A stretch of DNA of 64,000 nucleotides from Streptomyces olivaceus (GTDB lineage: Bacteria; Actinomycetota; Actinomycetes; Streptomycetales; Streptomycetaceae): contig NZ_JOFH01000010.1 in NCBI RefSeq assembly GCF_000721235.1, positions 1 through 64,000 of the forward strand, read 5' to 3'. The notes beneath the pieces were generated by a model. That model saw nothing but the letters and a program-made list of their open reading frames with translations, was not told the DNA's origin and made no database searches. Shown piece after piece: positions 1-7,321 of this stretch. A program made the translations under genes and the position numbers. Position 1 is the first letter of the stretch. Every line of letters starts with the position of its first letter.

Positions 1-97
1 GGAAACGCCCGGTTACATTTCGAACCCGGAAGCTAAGCCTTACAGCGCCGATGGTACTGCAGGGGGGACCCTGTGGGAGAGTAGGACGCCGCCGAAC
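1..97 (+). rRNA. rrf: 5S ribosomal RNA, 3' portion
   Basis: The first 97 bases match the actinobacterial 5S rRNA from about its twentieth base to the end: the conserved segment around CGAACCCGGAAGCTAAGCC (positions 22-40), the GATGGTACTGC loop E region, and the closing GAGAGTAGGACGCCGCC. The 5' end lies left of the window, so a complete rrn operon (16S-23S-5S) is expected immediately upstream. A hairpin terminator follows within 15 bases. Confidence 0.95.
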
Positions 98-109
98 AAA
101 TATTGCGAG

Positions 110-145
110 AGAAGCCCTGTACCGGGAACGGTGCGGGGCTTTTCT
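110..145 (+). terminator. Terminator of the rRNA operon
   Basis: A stem of about 14 bp (AGAAGCCCTGTACC pairing with GGTGCGGGGCTTTTCT, with one or two mismatches) and a short T run in the 3' arm directly follow the 5S rRNA. This fits an intrinsic terminator for the rrn operon. Confidence 0.75.
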
Positions 146-162
146 GCGTTTAGGGTCGGGGT

Positions 163-810
163 ATGCGCTACGACCTGGTGATTTTCGACAACGACGGTGT
201 GCTCGTCGACAGCGAGCCGATCTCCAATCGGCTGCTCGCCGGCTATCTGACCGAGCTGGGGCATCCCACGTCGTACGAGGACTCGCTCAGGGACTACATG
301 GGGGCCGCGATGCACCGGGTGCACGACCTCGTCCTGGAGCGGACGGGGCGGCGGCTCCCCGGTGACTTCGACGCCGTGTTCCACGGGCGGGTGTTCGCTG
401 CCTTCGCGCGTGAACTGGAGCCGGTGCCCGGGGCCGTCGGCGCGCTGGAGAAGCTCGCCGCGGACGGGGTGGCGTACTGCGTGGCGTCCTCGGGGAGTCA
501 CGAGCGGATCCGGGTGGGGCACCGGAAGACCGGCCTTGACCGGTGGTTCGACGACGGGCGGATCTTCAGTTCCCAGGACGTGGGACGGGGGAAGCCGGCC
601 CCGGATCTGTTCCTGTACGCCGCCGAGCGGATGGGCGTCGCCCCGGCGCGGTGCGTCGTGGTCGAGGACAGTCCGCTCGGCGTGCGGGCCGCTGTAGCCG
701 CCGGGATGGACGTGTACGGGTTCACCGGGATGACGCCGGCCGCCAGGCTCGCCGGTGCGACGCGGCTCTTCGGCGACATGGGAGACCTGGCCGGCCTACT
801 GGTGCCGTGA
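163..810 (+). CDS. HAD-superfamily phosphatase (beta-phosphoglucomutase/phosphoglycolate phosphatase-like)
   Basis: The product has 215 residues, the normal size of a subfamily IA HAD hydrolase with an alpha-helical cap. The nucleophile motif DNDGVLVDSEP is at residues 9-19 (Asp9 nucleophile, Asp11 general acid). The Ser of motif II lies in VASSGS near residue 110, the motif III Lys in GKPAPD at about 144, and the metal-binding acid pair in VVEDSPLG near 168. The cap occupies roughly residues 20-90. This layout predicts Mg-dependent hydrolysis of a small phosphorylated metabolite, or a sugar phosphomutase. The substrate cannot be read from sequence. The ATG at 163 lies 18 bases after the rRNA terminator, so the gene has very little leader of its own. 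It is monocistronic or weakly linked to the MFS gene 43 bp downstream. Confidence 0.9.
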   Translation: MRYDLVIFDNDGVLVDSEPISNRLLAGYLTELGHPTSYEDSLRDYMGAAMHRVHDLVLERTGRRLPGDFDAVFHGRVFAAFARELEPVPGAVGALEKLAADGVAYCVASSGSHERIRVGHRKTGLDRWFDDGRIFSSQDVGRGKPAPDLFLYAAERMGVAPARCVVVEDSPLGVRAAVAAGMDVYGFTGMTPAARLAGATRLFGDMGDLAGLLVP

Positions 811-853
811 CTGGATCTACCCACGGGTAAGCCGGGGCCCTACGCTCGCCGCC

Positions 854-2116
854 ATGACTGATGTGCTGCGGCGCGGTAGGGCTTCGCTCGCGTTCGGTTT
901 CTTCGCCCAGGGGGTCGCGTTCGCGCTGCTGGTGACGCGTATCCCGGCCATTCAGGACCGGTACGGCGTCTCCGACGCGCTGCTGCCCGTCTTCCTCGCC
1001 GCCGTGCCGGTCCTGGCCGGTGTCGGGAGTGTGCTGAGCGAGCATCTGGTGCGGCGGGTGCGGCCGAGCCGGCTGCTGCGCTGGTCCCAGCCGGTGGTGC
1101 TGCTGGCGCTGCTCGGGGTGGGGACGGGGGACCGGGTCGCCCTGCTGGCCGTGGCACTGGCGGTGTTCGGGCTGGCCGTCGGCGCGCTGGACGCCTCGAT
1201 GAACATGCTCGGGGTGAGCCTGCAACGGGCGTACGGGCGCAGCATCATGCTGGGCTTCCACGCGGCGTACAGCCTGGGCGGGATTCTGGGGGCCTCGCTG
1301 GCCTGGGCGGGGGCGCACTGGGACCTGGCGTTGTGGGTGTCGTACCTGCCGGTGGTCGTGGTGCTGGTGCCGGCCGCGCTGGTGGGGAGCCGGTGGTACG
1401 TCGACGGGGGCGGCGGTGGTGCCGCGGGGGAGGCGGGGACCGGAGGGGGTGCGGGCGGGGCCGAGGCCGGTGTCGGGGGCGGGGTCGGGTTCAGGGTGCT
1501 GCTGCCGCTGTGCCTCGTGATGACCTTCGCGTACATCGGGGACTCCACCGTCTCCAACTGGAGTGCCAAGTACCTCCAGGACGTGCTGGGGAGTTCGGAG
1601 CAGCTCGCCACCGTGCCGTACAACGTGTACATGGTGACCACGCTGGTCGGGCGGGCCGTCGGGGACTTCGGGGTGCGGCGGTTCGGGGCGGTGGCGGTGG
1701 TGCGGGGCGGGGCGGTCGTGGCCGCGGTCGGCTTCGCCGTGGTGGCGGGGGCGCCGGGGGCCTGGGTGGGGATGCTCGGGTTCACGCTGCTGGGGCTGGG
1801 GTTGTGCGTGCTGGTGCCGCAGACGTTCGCGGCGGCGGGACGGCTGGCCGCGGAGAGGGACGGGCGTCCGGGGGCGTCCGACGCCGCGGTGGCGCGGCTC
1901 AACGTCTTCAACTACGTCGGTTTCCTGATCGGTTCGCCGTTGGTGGGCGCGCTCGGGGGCGCCTGGAGCTACCGCGGGGCGATGCTCGTGCCGATGGTGT
2001 TGGTGCTGGTGACGGTCGTGTACGCCAGGTCGTTCGGGGACCGGCCGGACCGATACGGTGGCGGGCATGAGCGGTCGCGCACAGCTGATGTGGGACGAGG
2101 CAGTAACGGCCTATGA
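854..2116 (+). CDS. Major facilitator superfamily transporter (YbjJ-like)
   Basis: The 420-residue protein is almost entirely hydrophobic, with about 12 predicted membrane segments and no signal peptide. The N-terminal stretch with QGVAFALLVTRIPAIQDRYG and the following VFLAAVPVLAGVGS resemble the YbjJ/fucose-permease-like MFS group of small-molecule efflux or sugar transporters. A Gly/Ala-rich cytoplasmic loop near residues 185-215 separates the two six-helix halves. I chose the ATG at 854 because the hydrophobic first helix begins soon after it; the open frame upstream to 755 encodes no membrane segment. The 3' end overlaps the acuC start by 50 bp, so the two genes are probably co-transcribed. 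The substrate is unknown. Confidence 0.88.
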   Translation: MTDVLRRGRASLAFGFFAQGVAFALLVTRIPAIQDRYGVSDALLPVFLAAVPVLAGVGSVLSEHLVRRVRPSRLLRWSQPVVLLALLGVGTGDRVALLAVALAVFGLAVGALDASMNMLGVSLQRAYGRSIMLGFHAAYSLGGILGASLAWAGAHWDLALWVSYLPVVVVLVPAALVGSRWYVDGGGGGAAGEAGTGGGAGGAEAGVGGGVGFRVLLPLCLVMTFAYIGDSTVSNWSAKYLQDVLGSSEQLATVPYNVYMVTTLVGRAVGDFGVRRFGAVAVVRGGAVVAAVGFAVVAGAPGAWVGMLGFTLLGLGLCVLVPQTFAAAGRLAAERDGRPGASDAAVARLNVFNYVGFLIGSPLVGALGGAWSYRGAMLVPMVLVLVTVVYARSFGDRPDRYGGGHERSRTADVGRGSNGL

Positions 2117-3239
2117 CTTTGGTCCCGAGCATCCGATGGACCCGGTCCGGCTGGCCCTGACGCGAAGTCTGGTCGGTGCCCTGGGGCTCGACCGGGAGGT
2201 GGAGGTCGTCGCGGCGCGGCCGGCCGGGGAGTCGACGTTGCGGCTCGTGCACCGCGGGGACTACGTCGACGCGGTGAAGGCGGTGTCGGCGGATCCGGGC
2301 GCGGCGGACGGGTCGTACGGTCTCGGGACGGTCGACGATCCGGCCTTCGCGGGGATGCACGAGGTGTCGGCGCTGATCGCCGGGCAGTCGGTGGGGGCGG
2401 CGGAGGCGGTGTGGCGCGGGGAGGCGTTGCACGCGGTGAACTTCACGGGCGGGCTGCACCACGCGATGCCGGGAGCGGCGTCGGGGTTCTGCGTGTACAA
2501 CGACGCGGCGCTGGCGATCGCGCGCCTCCTGGAGCTGGGGGCCGAGCGGGTCGCGTACGTGGATGTGGACGTGCACCACGGGGACGGGGTGCAGGCGGCG
2601 TTCTGGGGGGACCCGCGGGTTCTGACGGTGTCCTTGCACGAGCATCCGAGCACGCTGTTCCCGCAGACCGGCTGGCCCGAGGAGACGGGTGCGGACGGTG
2701 CGGAGGGGACAGCGGTGAACATCGCGCTGCCGGCGGGGACGGGCGACGCGGGATGGGTGCGGGCGTTCCACGCGGTGGTGCCGGAGGTGCTGGCGGACTT
2801 CCGGCCGCAGGTCCTGGTGACGCAGCACGGGGCCGACACGCATTTCGAGGACCCGCTGGCGCATCTGGCGGTGTCGCTGGACGCGCAGCGGGCGGTGCAG
2901 GTGGCGTGCCACGAGTTCGCGCACGAGTACGCCGGGGGGCGGTGGGTGGCGCTGGGGGGTGGGGGATACGCCGTGGTGGATGTGGTGCCGCGCTCGTGGG
3001 CGCACCTGGTGGGGATCGCGGCGGGGCGGCCGGTGGATCCGGAGACGGTGATCCCGGAGGGGTGGCGGCAGGAGGTGTTCGCGCGGACGCGGCAGCTCGG
3101 GCCGATGCGGATGACCGACGGGCGGTGGCCGGTGTCGTGGGCGGGGTGGGAGGCGGGGTACGACCCTGCGGATCGGGTGGATCAGGCGGTGCGGGCGGCT
3201 CGGCGGGCGGTGTTTCCACTGCGGGGGTTGTTGGCGTAG
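2067..3239 (+). CDS. acuC: AcuC-type zinc deacetylase (histone deacetylase family)
   Basis: The 390-residue protein is a full-length class I histone-deacetylase-fold enzyme. Visible family motifs are GGLHHAMPGAASGFCVYND (about residues 130-148), DVHHGDGVQ with the zinc-ligand region at 168-176, HGADTHFEDP near 254-263, and the GGGGY loop with the transition-state Tyr near 299. AcuC enzymes remove acetyl groups from lysines, classically reactivating acetyl-CoA synthetase, and act in the cytoplasm. The ATG at 2067 (MSGRAQLMWD) gives the usual N-terminus; an in-frame ATG three codons earlier is possible. It overlaps the end of the MFS gene, suggesting an operon. The reaction class is secure, the physiological substrate is inferred. 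Confidence 0.92.
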   Translation: MSGRAQLMWDEAVTAYDFGPEHPMDPVRLALTRSLVGALGLDREVEVVAARPAGESTLRLVHRGDYVDAVKAVSADPGAADGSYGLGTVDDPAFAGMHEVSALIAGQSVGAAEAVWRGEALHAVNFTGGLHHAMPGAASGFCVYNDAALAIARLLELGAERVAYVDVDVHHGDGVQAAFWGDPRVLTVSLHEHPSTLFPQTGWPEETGADGAEGTAVNIALPAGTGDAGWVRAFHAVVPEVLADFRPQVLVTQHGADTHFEDPLAHLAVSLDAQRAVQVACHEFAHEYAGGRWVALGGGGYAVVDVVPRSWAHLVGIAAGRPVDPETVIPEGWRQEVFARTRQLGPMRMTDGRWPVSWAGWEAGYDPADRVDQAVRAARRAVFPLRGLLA

Positions 3240-3330
3240 GGCGCGGGATCCCTCTCGGGGTTGCTTCTCCGCCGTTGCCGGGGGCCTCTGCGCTGGGGCT
3301 GGCCGGGGGCGGGGTGCGCGGCCCGGCGCT

Positions 3331-3403
3331 TACGGGGTGCCGCTGCGCCCACCCGTGCCGCCCCAGCGGCACGACCGCCCGCAGCTGGCGGGCGGGTGGG
3401 GCG
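3331..3403. repeat. Candidate dispersed Streptomyces intergenic repeat with two hairpins
   Basis: In the 224-bp gap after acuC lies a compact element with two adjacent hairpins: GTGCCG/CGGCAC around a CCCCAG loop (3355-3372), and CCGCCCGC/GCGGGCGG (3375-3395). It is preceded by TGCCGCTGCGCCCACCC. I recall very similar sequences between many Streptomyces genes, often next to gene ends. It may act as a terminator or mRNA stabiliser for acuC, or be a small non-coding mobile repeat. Confidence 0.5.
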
Positions 3404-3463
3404 TTGTGTCGTCCGTGCGTAGGTTGGGGAAATCGGGGGGTTGGGGGGTTGGGGAGCGGCAGG

Positions 3464-4288
3464 ATGCGTGGGGTGGTGGATCGTGGAGGGCTTCGGGCTC
3501 ATCTCTTGGATGCGCGGCTGGCCGGTGTGGTGGCGACTGCCCGGGAGGTGAGTCTGCGGAGTTACCGGTTGTTCGCCGCGCGGGATCCCCGGGTGCTGAT
3601 CGGGATCGATCCGCAAGGGGAGTGGGGGCAGCGGGACCTGCTCGGGCTGATGGCCGAGAGGTGTGGTGTTTCGGCCGATCCGCGGGACACTTCCGGTCAG
3701 GACGTGATCGACCCCGATCGCACCCTCGCGGCCCTCGACTCCTTCGCCGACCGGCTCGCGGCCGTCGCCGAGCGTCGCGCTCCGGTGTTCCTCGGCACCG
3801 GGCACCCGCACCGGCTGCTCGGTTTCTACGTCGCCTTGGCCGAGGCGCTGTCGGCGGCGGGGTGTGCTGTCCTCACCCCGGCGCAGGGTCGCTCTGTCGA
3901 CATAACGACCCGGTTCGGTCTACGCACCCACAACCTCGACTACGTCCGGGGCGTCGCGCTGGTACGGGAGCCCGCGGCCGGGCACGCCGGTGGTGAGCCC
4001 GGCGCGCACACGCACTCGCCACTGCCGGTTCGGGCGGCGCTGGCGGCCGCGGCCGAGGCGGGCGGGCCGCTTCCGGAGCTGGTGATCGGGGATCACGGCT
4101 GGCTCTGCGGGGCAGGTCAGCTGGGGTTCGCGGCCATCGGGCCGGCCGATACGGATGATCCCGCGCCCTTCGTGGGGGAGGCCGAGGGGTCGGTGTCCGT
4201 CGCCGTTCCACTTGATGACGCTGTGCGGTCTGAGTACTACCGGCCGCTTACCCGCTACGTACTCAATCGGGCGTGTCTGTCACGGTAG
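3464..4288 (+). CDS. Actinobacterial protein of a family usually annotated as phosphatase; function unassigned
   Basis: The 274-residue cytoplasmic protein has no signal peptide or membrane segment. It contains several conserved-looking Gly/His/Asp stretches, notably LIGIDPQGEWGQRDL (about residues 44-58), FLGTGHPHRLLGFY (about 108-121), HTHSPLPVR and ELVIGDHGWLCGAGQLGF (about 206-223), and AIGPADTDDPAPF. The combined GTGHPH, GDHGW and ADTDDP segments look like a metal- or phosphate-binding active site. I recall orthologues in this position in other streptomycetes being annotated as phosphatase, but I cannot identify a catalytic family from the sequence. The ATG at 3464 has GGGGAG 7 bases upstream. 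It is monocistronic, followed by the promoter region of the HTH gene at 4419. Confidence 0.85.
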   Translation: MRGVVDRGGLRAHLLDARLAGVVATAREVSLRSYRLFAARDPRVLIGIDPQGEWGQRDLLGLMAERCGVSADPRDTSGQDVIDPDRTLAALDSFADRLAAVAERRAPVFLGTGHPHRLLGFYVALAEALSAAGCAVLTPAQGRSVDITTRFGLRTHNLDYVRGVALVREPAAGHAGGEPGAHTHSPLPVRAALAAAAEAGGPLPELVIGDHGWLCGAGQLGFAAIGPADTDDPAPFVGEAEGSVSVAVPLDDAVRSEYYRPLTRYVLNRACLSR

Positions 4289-4291
4289 GGA

Positions 4292-4370
4292 AGTGATGGG
4301 TGCACCTCTTCCCCATTCGCATCACCCGCCCCTACATTGGGGAGTGAGCACGCAGCGACGAAGAGTCACC
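4292..4370. promoter_or_regulatory. Candidate BldD-type half-site cluster upstream of the HTH gene
   Basis: Two pairs of inverted half-sites precede the HTH gene at 4419. AGTGA (4292-4296) pairs with TCACC (4322-4326), and AGTGA (4343-4347) with TCACC (4366-4370). The described BldD box is an AGTGA(n)TCACC inverted repeat. BldD is known to control bldN and a small regulator gene (bdtA), which I recall from the same neighbourhood in S. coelicolor. The half-sites are seen in the sequence; BldD binding is inferred. Confidence 0.4.
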
Positions 4371-4418
4371 GGAAGGGGAAGCCGGTGGCCGGTCGAGTGC
4401 GGAAGGTTCAGGTGTGTC

Positions 4419-4631
4419 ATGGCTGAAGCTGGCGAAAGGCCTCTGAACGAGGTTCAGTTCCTTACCGTGGCGGAGGTTGCCGCGGTGATGCGCGTGTCCA
4501 AGATGACCGTGTACCGGTTGGTGCACAGCGGTCATCTGCCCGCGATCCGGGTGGGACGGTCGTTCCGCGTCCCGGAGCAAGCGGTTCACGAGTACCTCCG
4601 CGAGAGCTACGTGGGGGTGGAAACGGCCTGA
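4419..4631 (+). CDS. Small excisionase/MerR-type helix-turn-helix DNA-binding protein
   Basis: The 70-residue protein is essentially one winged HTH domain of the excisionase/MerR N-terminal class. FLTVAEVAAVMRVSKMTVYR (residues 11-30) forms the HTH, followed by LVHSGHLPAIRVGRSFRVPE (31-50), the wing strand. It has no partner domain, so it probably binds DNA as a short regulator, like BldC, or helps a developmental regulator. I chose the ATG at 4419, with GGAAGG upstream; the open frame to 4155 would run back into the preceding gene. It may correspond to the BldD target bdtA of S. coelicolor, from memory and unverified. The upstream region holds BldD-like half-sites. Directly downstream is the gene for bS22. 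Confidence 0.88.
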   Translation: MAEAGERPLNEVQFLTVAEVAAVMRVSKMTVYRLVHSGHLPAIRVGRSFRVPEQAVHEYLRESYVGVETA

Positions 4632-4740
4632 CGAACCTCGATTACGGACTCAGCGCTCGGGCGGGTAGGCTGGCCCCTCGTAGGTCGTGTGGGCCCATGG
4701 CGCTCACCAACCGAGTGATGAGAAGTGAGCGAGGATAGTC

Positions 4741-4839
4741 GTGGGCTCTGTTATCAAGAAGCGGCGCAAGCGGATGGCCAAGAAGAAGCACCGCAAGCTG
4801 CTCAAGCGCACGCGCGTGCAGCGTCGCAACAAGAAGTAG
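4741..4839 (+). CDS. Ribosomal protein bS22 (AURKAIP1/COX24 domain)
   Basis: A 32-residue, extremely basic peptide starts with GTG at 4741 ([20 protein letters not shown] then [11 protein letters not shown]), with GAGG about 7 bases upstream. Length and sequence match the actinobacterial AURKAIP1/COX24-domain peptide identified as the small-subunit protein bS22 in mycobacterial ribosomes, located near the decoding centre. More than half of the residues are Lys or Arg. It is short and easily missed. It is followed by a strong hairpin at 4866-4897, so it forms its own transcription unit or ends the one starting at 4419. Confidence 0.93.
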   Translation: MGSVIKKRRKRMAKKKHRKLLKRTRVQRRNKK

Positions 4840-4865
4840 GCGACGCCGCGCCGTCAGCGTGGCTC

Positions 4866-4897
4866 GTGGCCCCTCACCGCATCCGGTGGGGGGCCAC
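4866..4897 (+). terminator. Hairpin terminator after bS22
   Basis: GTGGCCCCTCACCG and CGGTGGGGGGCCAC form a 14-bp stem with a single mismatch around a CATC loop, 27 bases after the bS22 stop codon. There is no long T tract, as is common in Streptomyces terminators. Confidence 0.75.
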
Positions 4898-5014
4898 AGT
4901 CGTTGGCGGCGGTCCTTTTTCCGTCACCCGCCGCGTCCCGTGGTCGCCACGGCGCGACACCGACCGGCTAAGTTGGCCCGCAGAACCGGTACCGGCGTGA
5001 GAAAGGCGCGGATC

Positions 5015-6076
5015 TTGGGCAAGGTCGTGCTCGTGACCGGAGTGGCCCGGCCGCTCGGGGGCCGGTTCGTCCGGCGCGTCCAGCGTGATCCCGACGTCGA
5101 ACGGGTCGTCGGTGTGGACGCCGTCGTGCCGGAGCACCACCTGGGCGGCGCCGACTTCGTGCAGGCCGACATCCGGCAGTCGGCCATCGGGCGGGTGCTC
5201 GCCGAGACGCGGGCGGACACGGTCGTCCACCTGGACGTGACGGGCACGCCGCTGGGCAGCGGCAGCCGTACGTCGGTCAAGGAGACCAACGTCATCGGCA
5301 CGATGCAGCTGCTCGGCGCCTGCCAGAAGTCGCCGACAGTGCGGCGGCTGGTGGTGAAGTCCAGTACCAACGTCTACGGTTCGGCGCCGCGCGACCCGGC
5401 CGTGTGCACCGAGACCACCGCGCCCAAGTCCCTGCCCAGCGGCGGCTTCGCCAAGGACGCGGTCGAGGTCGAGGGATACGTGCGGGGCTTCGCGCGCCGC
5501 CGGCCGGACGTCTCGGTGACCGTCCTGCGGTTCGCCAACATCCTGGGCCCGGCCGCGGACACGCCGCTCGCCTCGTACTTCGGGCTGCCGGTGCTGCCGA
5601 CGGTCTTCGGCTACGACCCCCGGCTGCAGTTCGTGCACGAGGACGACGTGATCGAGGTGCTGCGCCTCTCCTCGCACGAGCCGCGGCGGTCCACGCTGAA
5701 CAGCGGGACCTTCAACATCGCCGGGGACGGAGTCCTGCTGCTGTCCCAGTGCTCGCGCCGCCTGGGCCGCCCCACGGTGCCGCTGCTGCTGCCCGCGGTC
5801 ACCTGGGCGGGCTCGCTCGTGCGTACGCTGGGGATGACGGACTTCTCCCCCGAGCAGATCCGACTGCTCACTCACGGGCGGGTGGTGGACACCACGCAGA
5901 TGCGCGAGACCCTGGGTTTCCGGCCGACGTACACGACGGCCGGGGCGTTCACGGACTTCGCGCGCGCGAGCGGTGCCGGGCTGCTGCCGCCCGAGGCCCT
6001 CGCGGGGGCCGTCGACCGGATCGCGGAGCTGTCCCGGCGGGGCAGCGGTCACCTCCCGACGCAGAGCGCCAACTGA
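5015..6076 (+). CDS. NAD-dependent epimerase/dehydratase family protein (extended SDR)
   Basis: The 353-residue protein starts GKVVLVTGVARPLGGRFVRR, a Rossmann dinucleotide-binding segment of the extended short-chain dehydrogenase fold. DxD-type acids follow after beta-2 (VVGVDAV), with an ASST-like segment VVKSSTNVYGSAP (about residues 110-122) and RFANILGP later. The classical YxxxK pair is not obvious (FAKDAVE holds the only nearby Lys), so catalysis may differ from sugar epimerases. I chose the TTG at 5015 because GAAAGG lies 8 bases upstream and the Rossmann motif begins at once; a GTG at 4997 in the same frame lacks a ribosome-binding site. It is followed after 14 bp by a PlsC-like acyltransferase, probably in one operon, which hints at a lipid or envelope role. 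Confidence 0.85.
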   Translation: MGKVVLVTGVARPLGGRFVRRVQRDPDVERVVGVDAVVPEHHLGGADFVQADIRQSAIGRVLAETRADTVVHLDVTGTPLGSGSRTSVKETNVIGTMQLLGACQKSPTVRRLVVKSSTNVYGSAPRDPAVCTETTAPKSLPSGGFAKDAVEVEGYVRGFARRRPDVSVTVLRFANILGPAADTPLASYFGLPVLPTVFGYDPRLQFVHEDDVIEVLRLSSHEPRRSTLNSGTFNIAGDGVLLLSQCSRRLGRPTVPLLLPAVTWAGSLVRTLGMTDFSPEQIRLLTHGRVVDTTQMRETLGFRPTYTTAGAFTDFARASGAGLLPPEALAGAVDRIAELSRRGSGHLPTQSAN

Positions 6077-6090
6077 GGAGCGCATCAACG

Positions 6091-7245
6091 ATGGCGGACG
6101 CCAAGGTCATTCCGTTCGACGACGACCGGTCGCGGGGGAACGGTGCGAGCGGTACCGGGAGCGGTGAGAACGGCGGGAGCGCGGCTCCGCGCCCGTCGCG
6201 GCGCCGTGGCGGGGCGGCCCGGCGCAAGGGCGCGACGGGTGCCGCGGGCGCGGCACCGGCGGGCGAGGTGCAACCGCTGCCGGTGCGCGGGGGCGCCGCG
6301 CGGGAGGACGACGGCACCGCGCCGCACGGCCCCTCCGGGACCGCCTCCGGCCGGCCGGCCGGCGACGACGGCGTCCCCGGTGACGACGGTGCCGCCGGGG
6401 GCGACGGCGGCCTGGAGCGGCGGATCGCGGGGGGCCTGGCATTCCTGCGCCGCCGGCTCACCGGGAACTACGAGATCGACGACTTCGGCTACGACGCCGA
6501 ACTGACCGACCAGGTCCTGATGTCGATGCTGCGCCCGTTGTACGAGAACTACTTCCGGGTCGAGGTGAAGGGCGTCGAGAACATCCCCGCGGAGGGCGGT
6601 GCGCTGATCGTCGCCAACCACTCGGGGACGCTGCCGCTCGACGGGCTGATGATGCAGGTCGCCGTACACGACCACCACCCGGCCGACCGGCACCTGCGGC
6701 TGCTGGCGGCGGACCTGGTGTTCGTGCTGCCGGTGGTCAACGAGCTGGCCCGCAAGCTGGGCCACACCCTGGCCTGCGCGGAGGACGCCGAACGGCTGCT
6801 GGCGCAGGGCGAGCTGGTCGGAGTGATGCCGGAGGGCTTCAAGGGCATCGGCAAGCCGTTCGGCGAGCGCTACAAGCTCCAGCGCTTCGGGCGGGGCGGG
6901 TTCGTGTCCACGGCGCTGCGGCAGGGGGCACCGATCATCCCGTGCTCGATCGTCGGGGCCGAGGAGATCTACCCGATGATCGGCAACTCCAAGACGCTGG
7001 CGCGGCTGCTGGGCTTCCCGTACTTCCCGCTCACGCCGACCTTCCCGTGGCTGGGGCCGTTGGGCGCGGTGCCGCTGCCGACGAAGTGGACGATCCAGTT
7101 CGGCGAGCCGATCCGGACGGACGGCTACGCGCCGGAGGCCGCCGAGGATCCCGTGCTGATGTTCAACCTGACCGACCAGGTGCGGGAGCAGATCCAGCAC
7201 ACGCTCTACAAGCTGCTCGTGCAGCGGCGGTCGGTGTTCTTCTGA
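6091..7245 (+). CDS. PlsC-like lysophospholipid acyltransferase
   Basis: The 384-residue protein has a disordered, Gly/Ala/Asp-rich N-terminal third (residues 1-110) followed by an acyltransferase domain. The first catalytic block is NHSGTLPLD at about 176-184, with wider His-Asp spacing than the canonical HxxxxD. The third block is MPEGFKGIGKPF near residue 247, and a SIVGAEEIYP segment corresponds to block IV. Such enzymes transfer fatty acyl groups to lysophosphatidic acid or related acceptors at the inner membrane face. There is no clear transmembrane helix, so association is probably peripheral. GAGGAG precedes the ATG by about 12 bases. It is coupled to the upstream epimerase and separated from rsbN by a convergent terminator. 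Confidence 0.87.
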   Translation: MADAKVIPFDDDRSRGNGASGTGSGENGGSAAPRPSRRRGGAARRKGATGAAGAAPAGEVQPLPVRGGAAREDDGTAPHGPSGTASGRPAGDDGVPGDDGAAGGDGGLERRIAGGLAFLRRRLTGNYEIDDFGYDAELTDQVLMSMLRPLYENYFRVEVKGVENIPAEGGALIVANHSGTLPLDGLMMQVAVHDHHPADRHLRLLAADLVFVLPVVNELARKLGHTLACAEDAERLLAQGELVGVMPEGFKGIGKPFGERYKLQRFGRGGFVSTALRQGAPIIPCSIVGAEEIYPMIGNSKTLARLLGFPYFPLTPTFPWLGPLGAVPLPTKWTIQFGEPIRTDGYAPEAAEDPVLMFNLTDQVREQIQHTLYKLLVQRRSVFF

Positions 7246-7273
7246 GTCGCGGACGGGGGTGAGCCGCGGACGC

Positions 7274-7306
7274 GTACGGCGGTGGGGTGCGCCCCCACCG
7301 CCGTAC
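7274..7306. terminator. Bidirectional terminator between the acyltransferase gene and rsbN
   Basis: GTACGGCGGTGGGG and CCCCACCGCCGTAC form a perfect 14-bp stem with a 5-base loop in the 76-bp gap between two convergent genes. Confidence 0.85.
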
Positions 7307-7321
7307 CCGTGCCGCGTCGGC

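Noticed and set aside
2411..3463. In-frame extension of the gene at 3464 back into acuC
   Set aside because: The extension is a Gly/Ala/Arg-rich frame shadow of acuC. The ATG at 3464 has a ribosome-binding site and begins the conserved-looking part.
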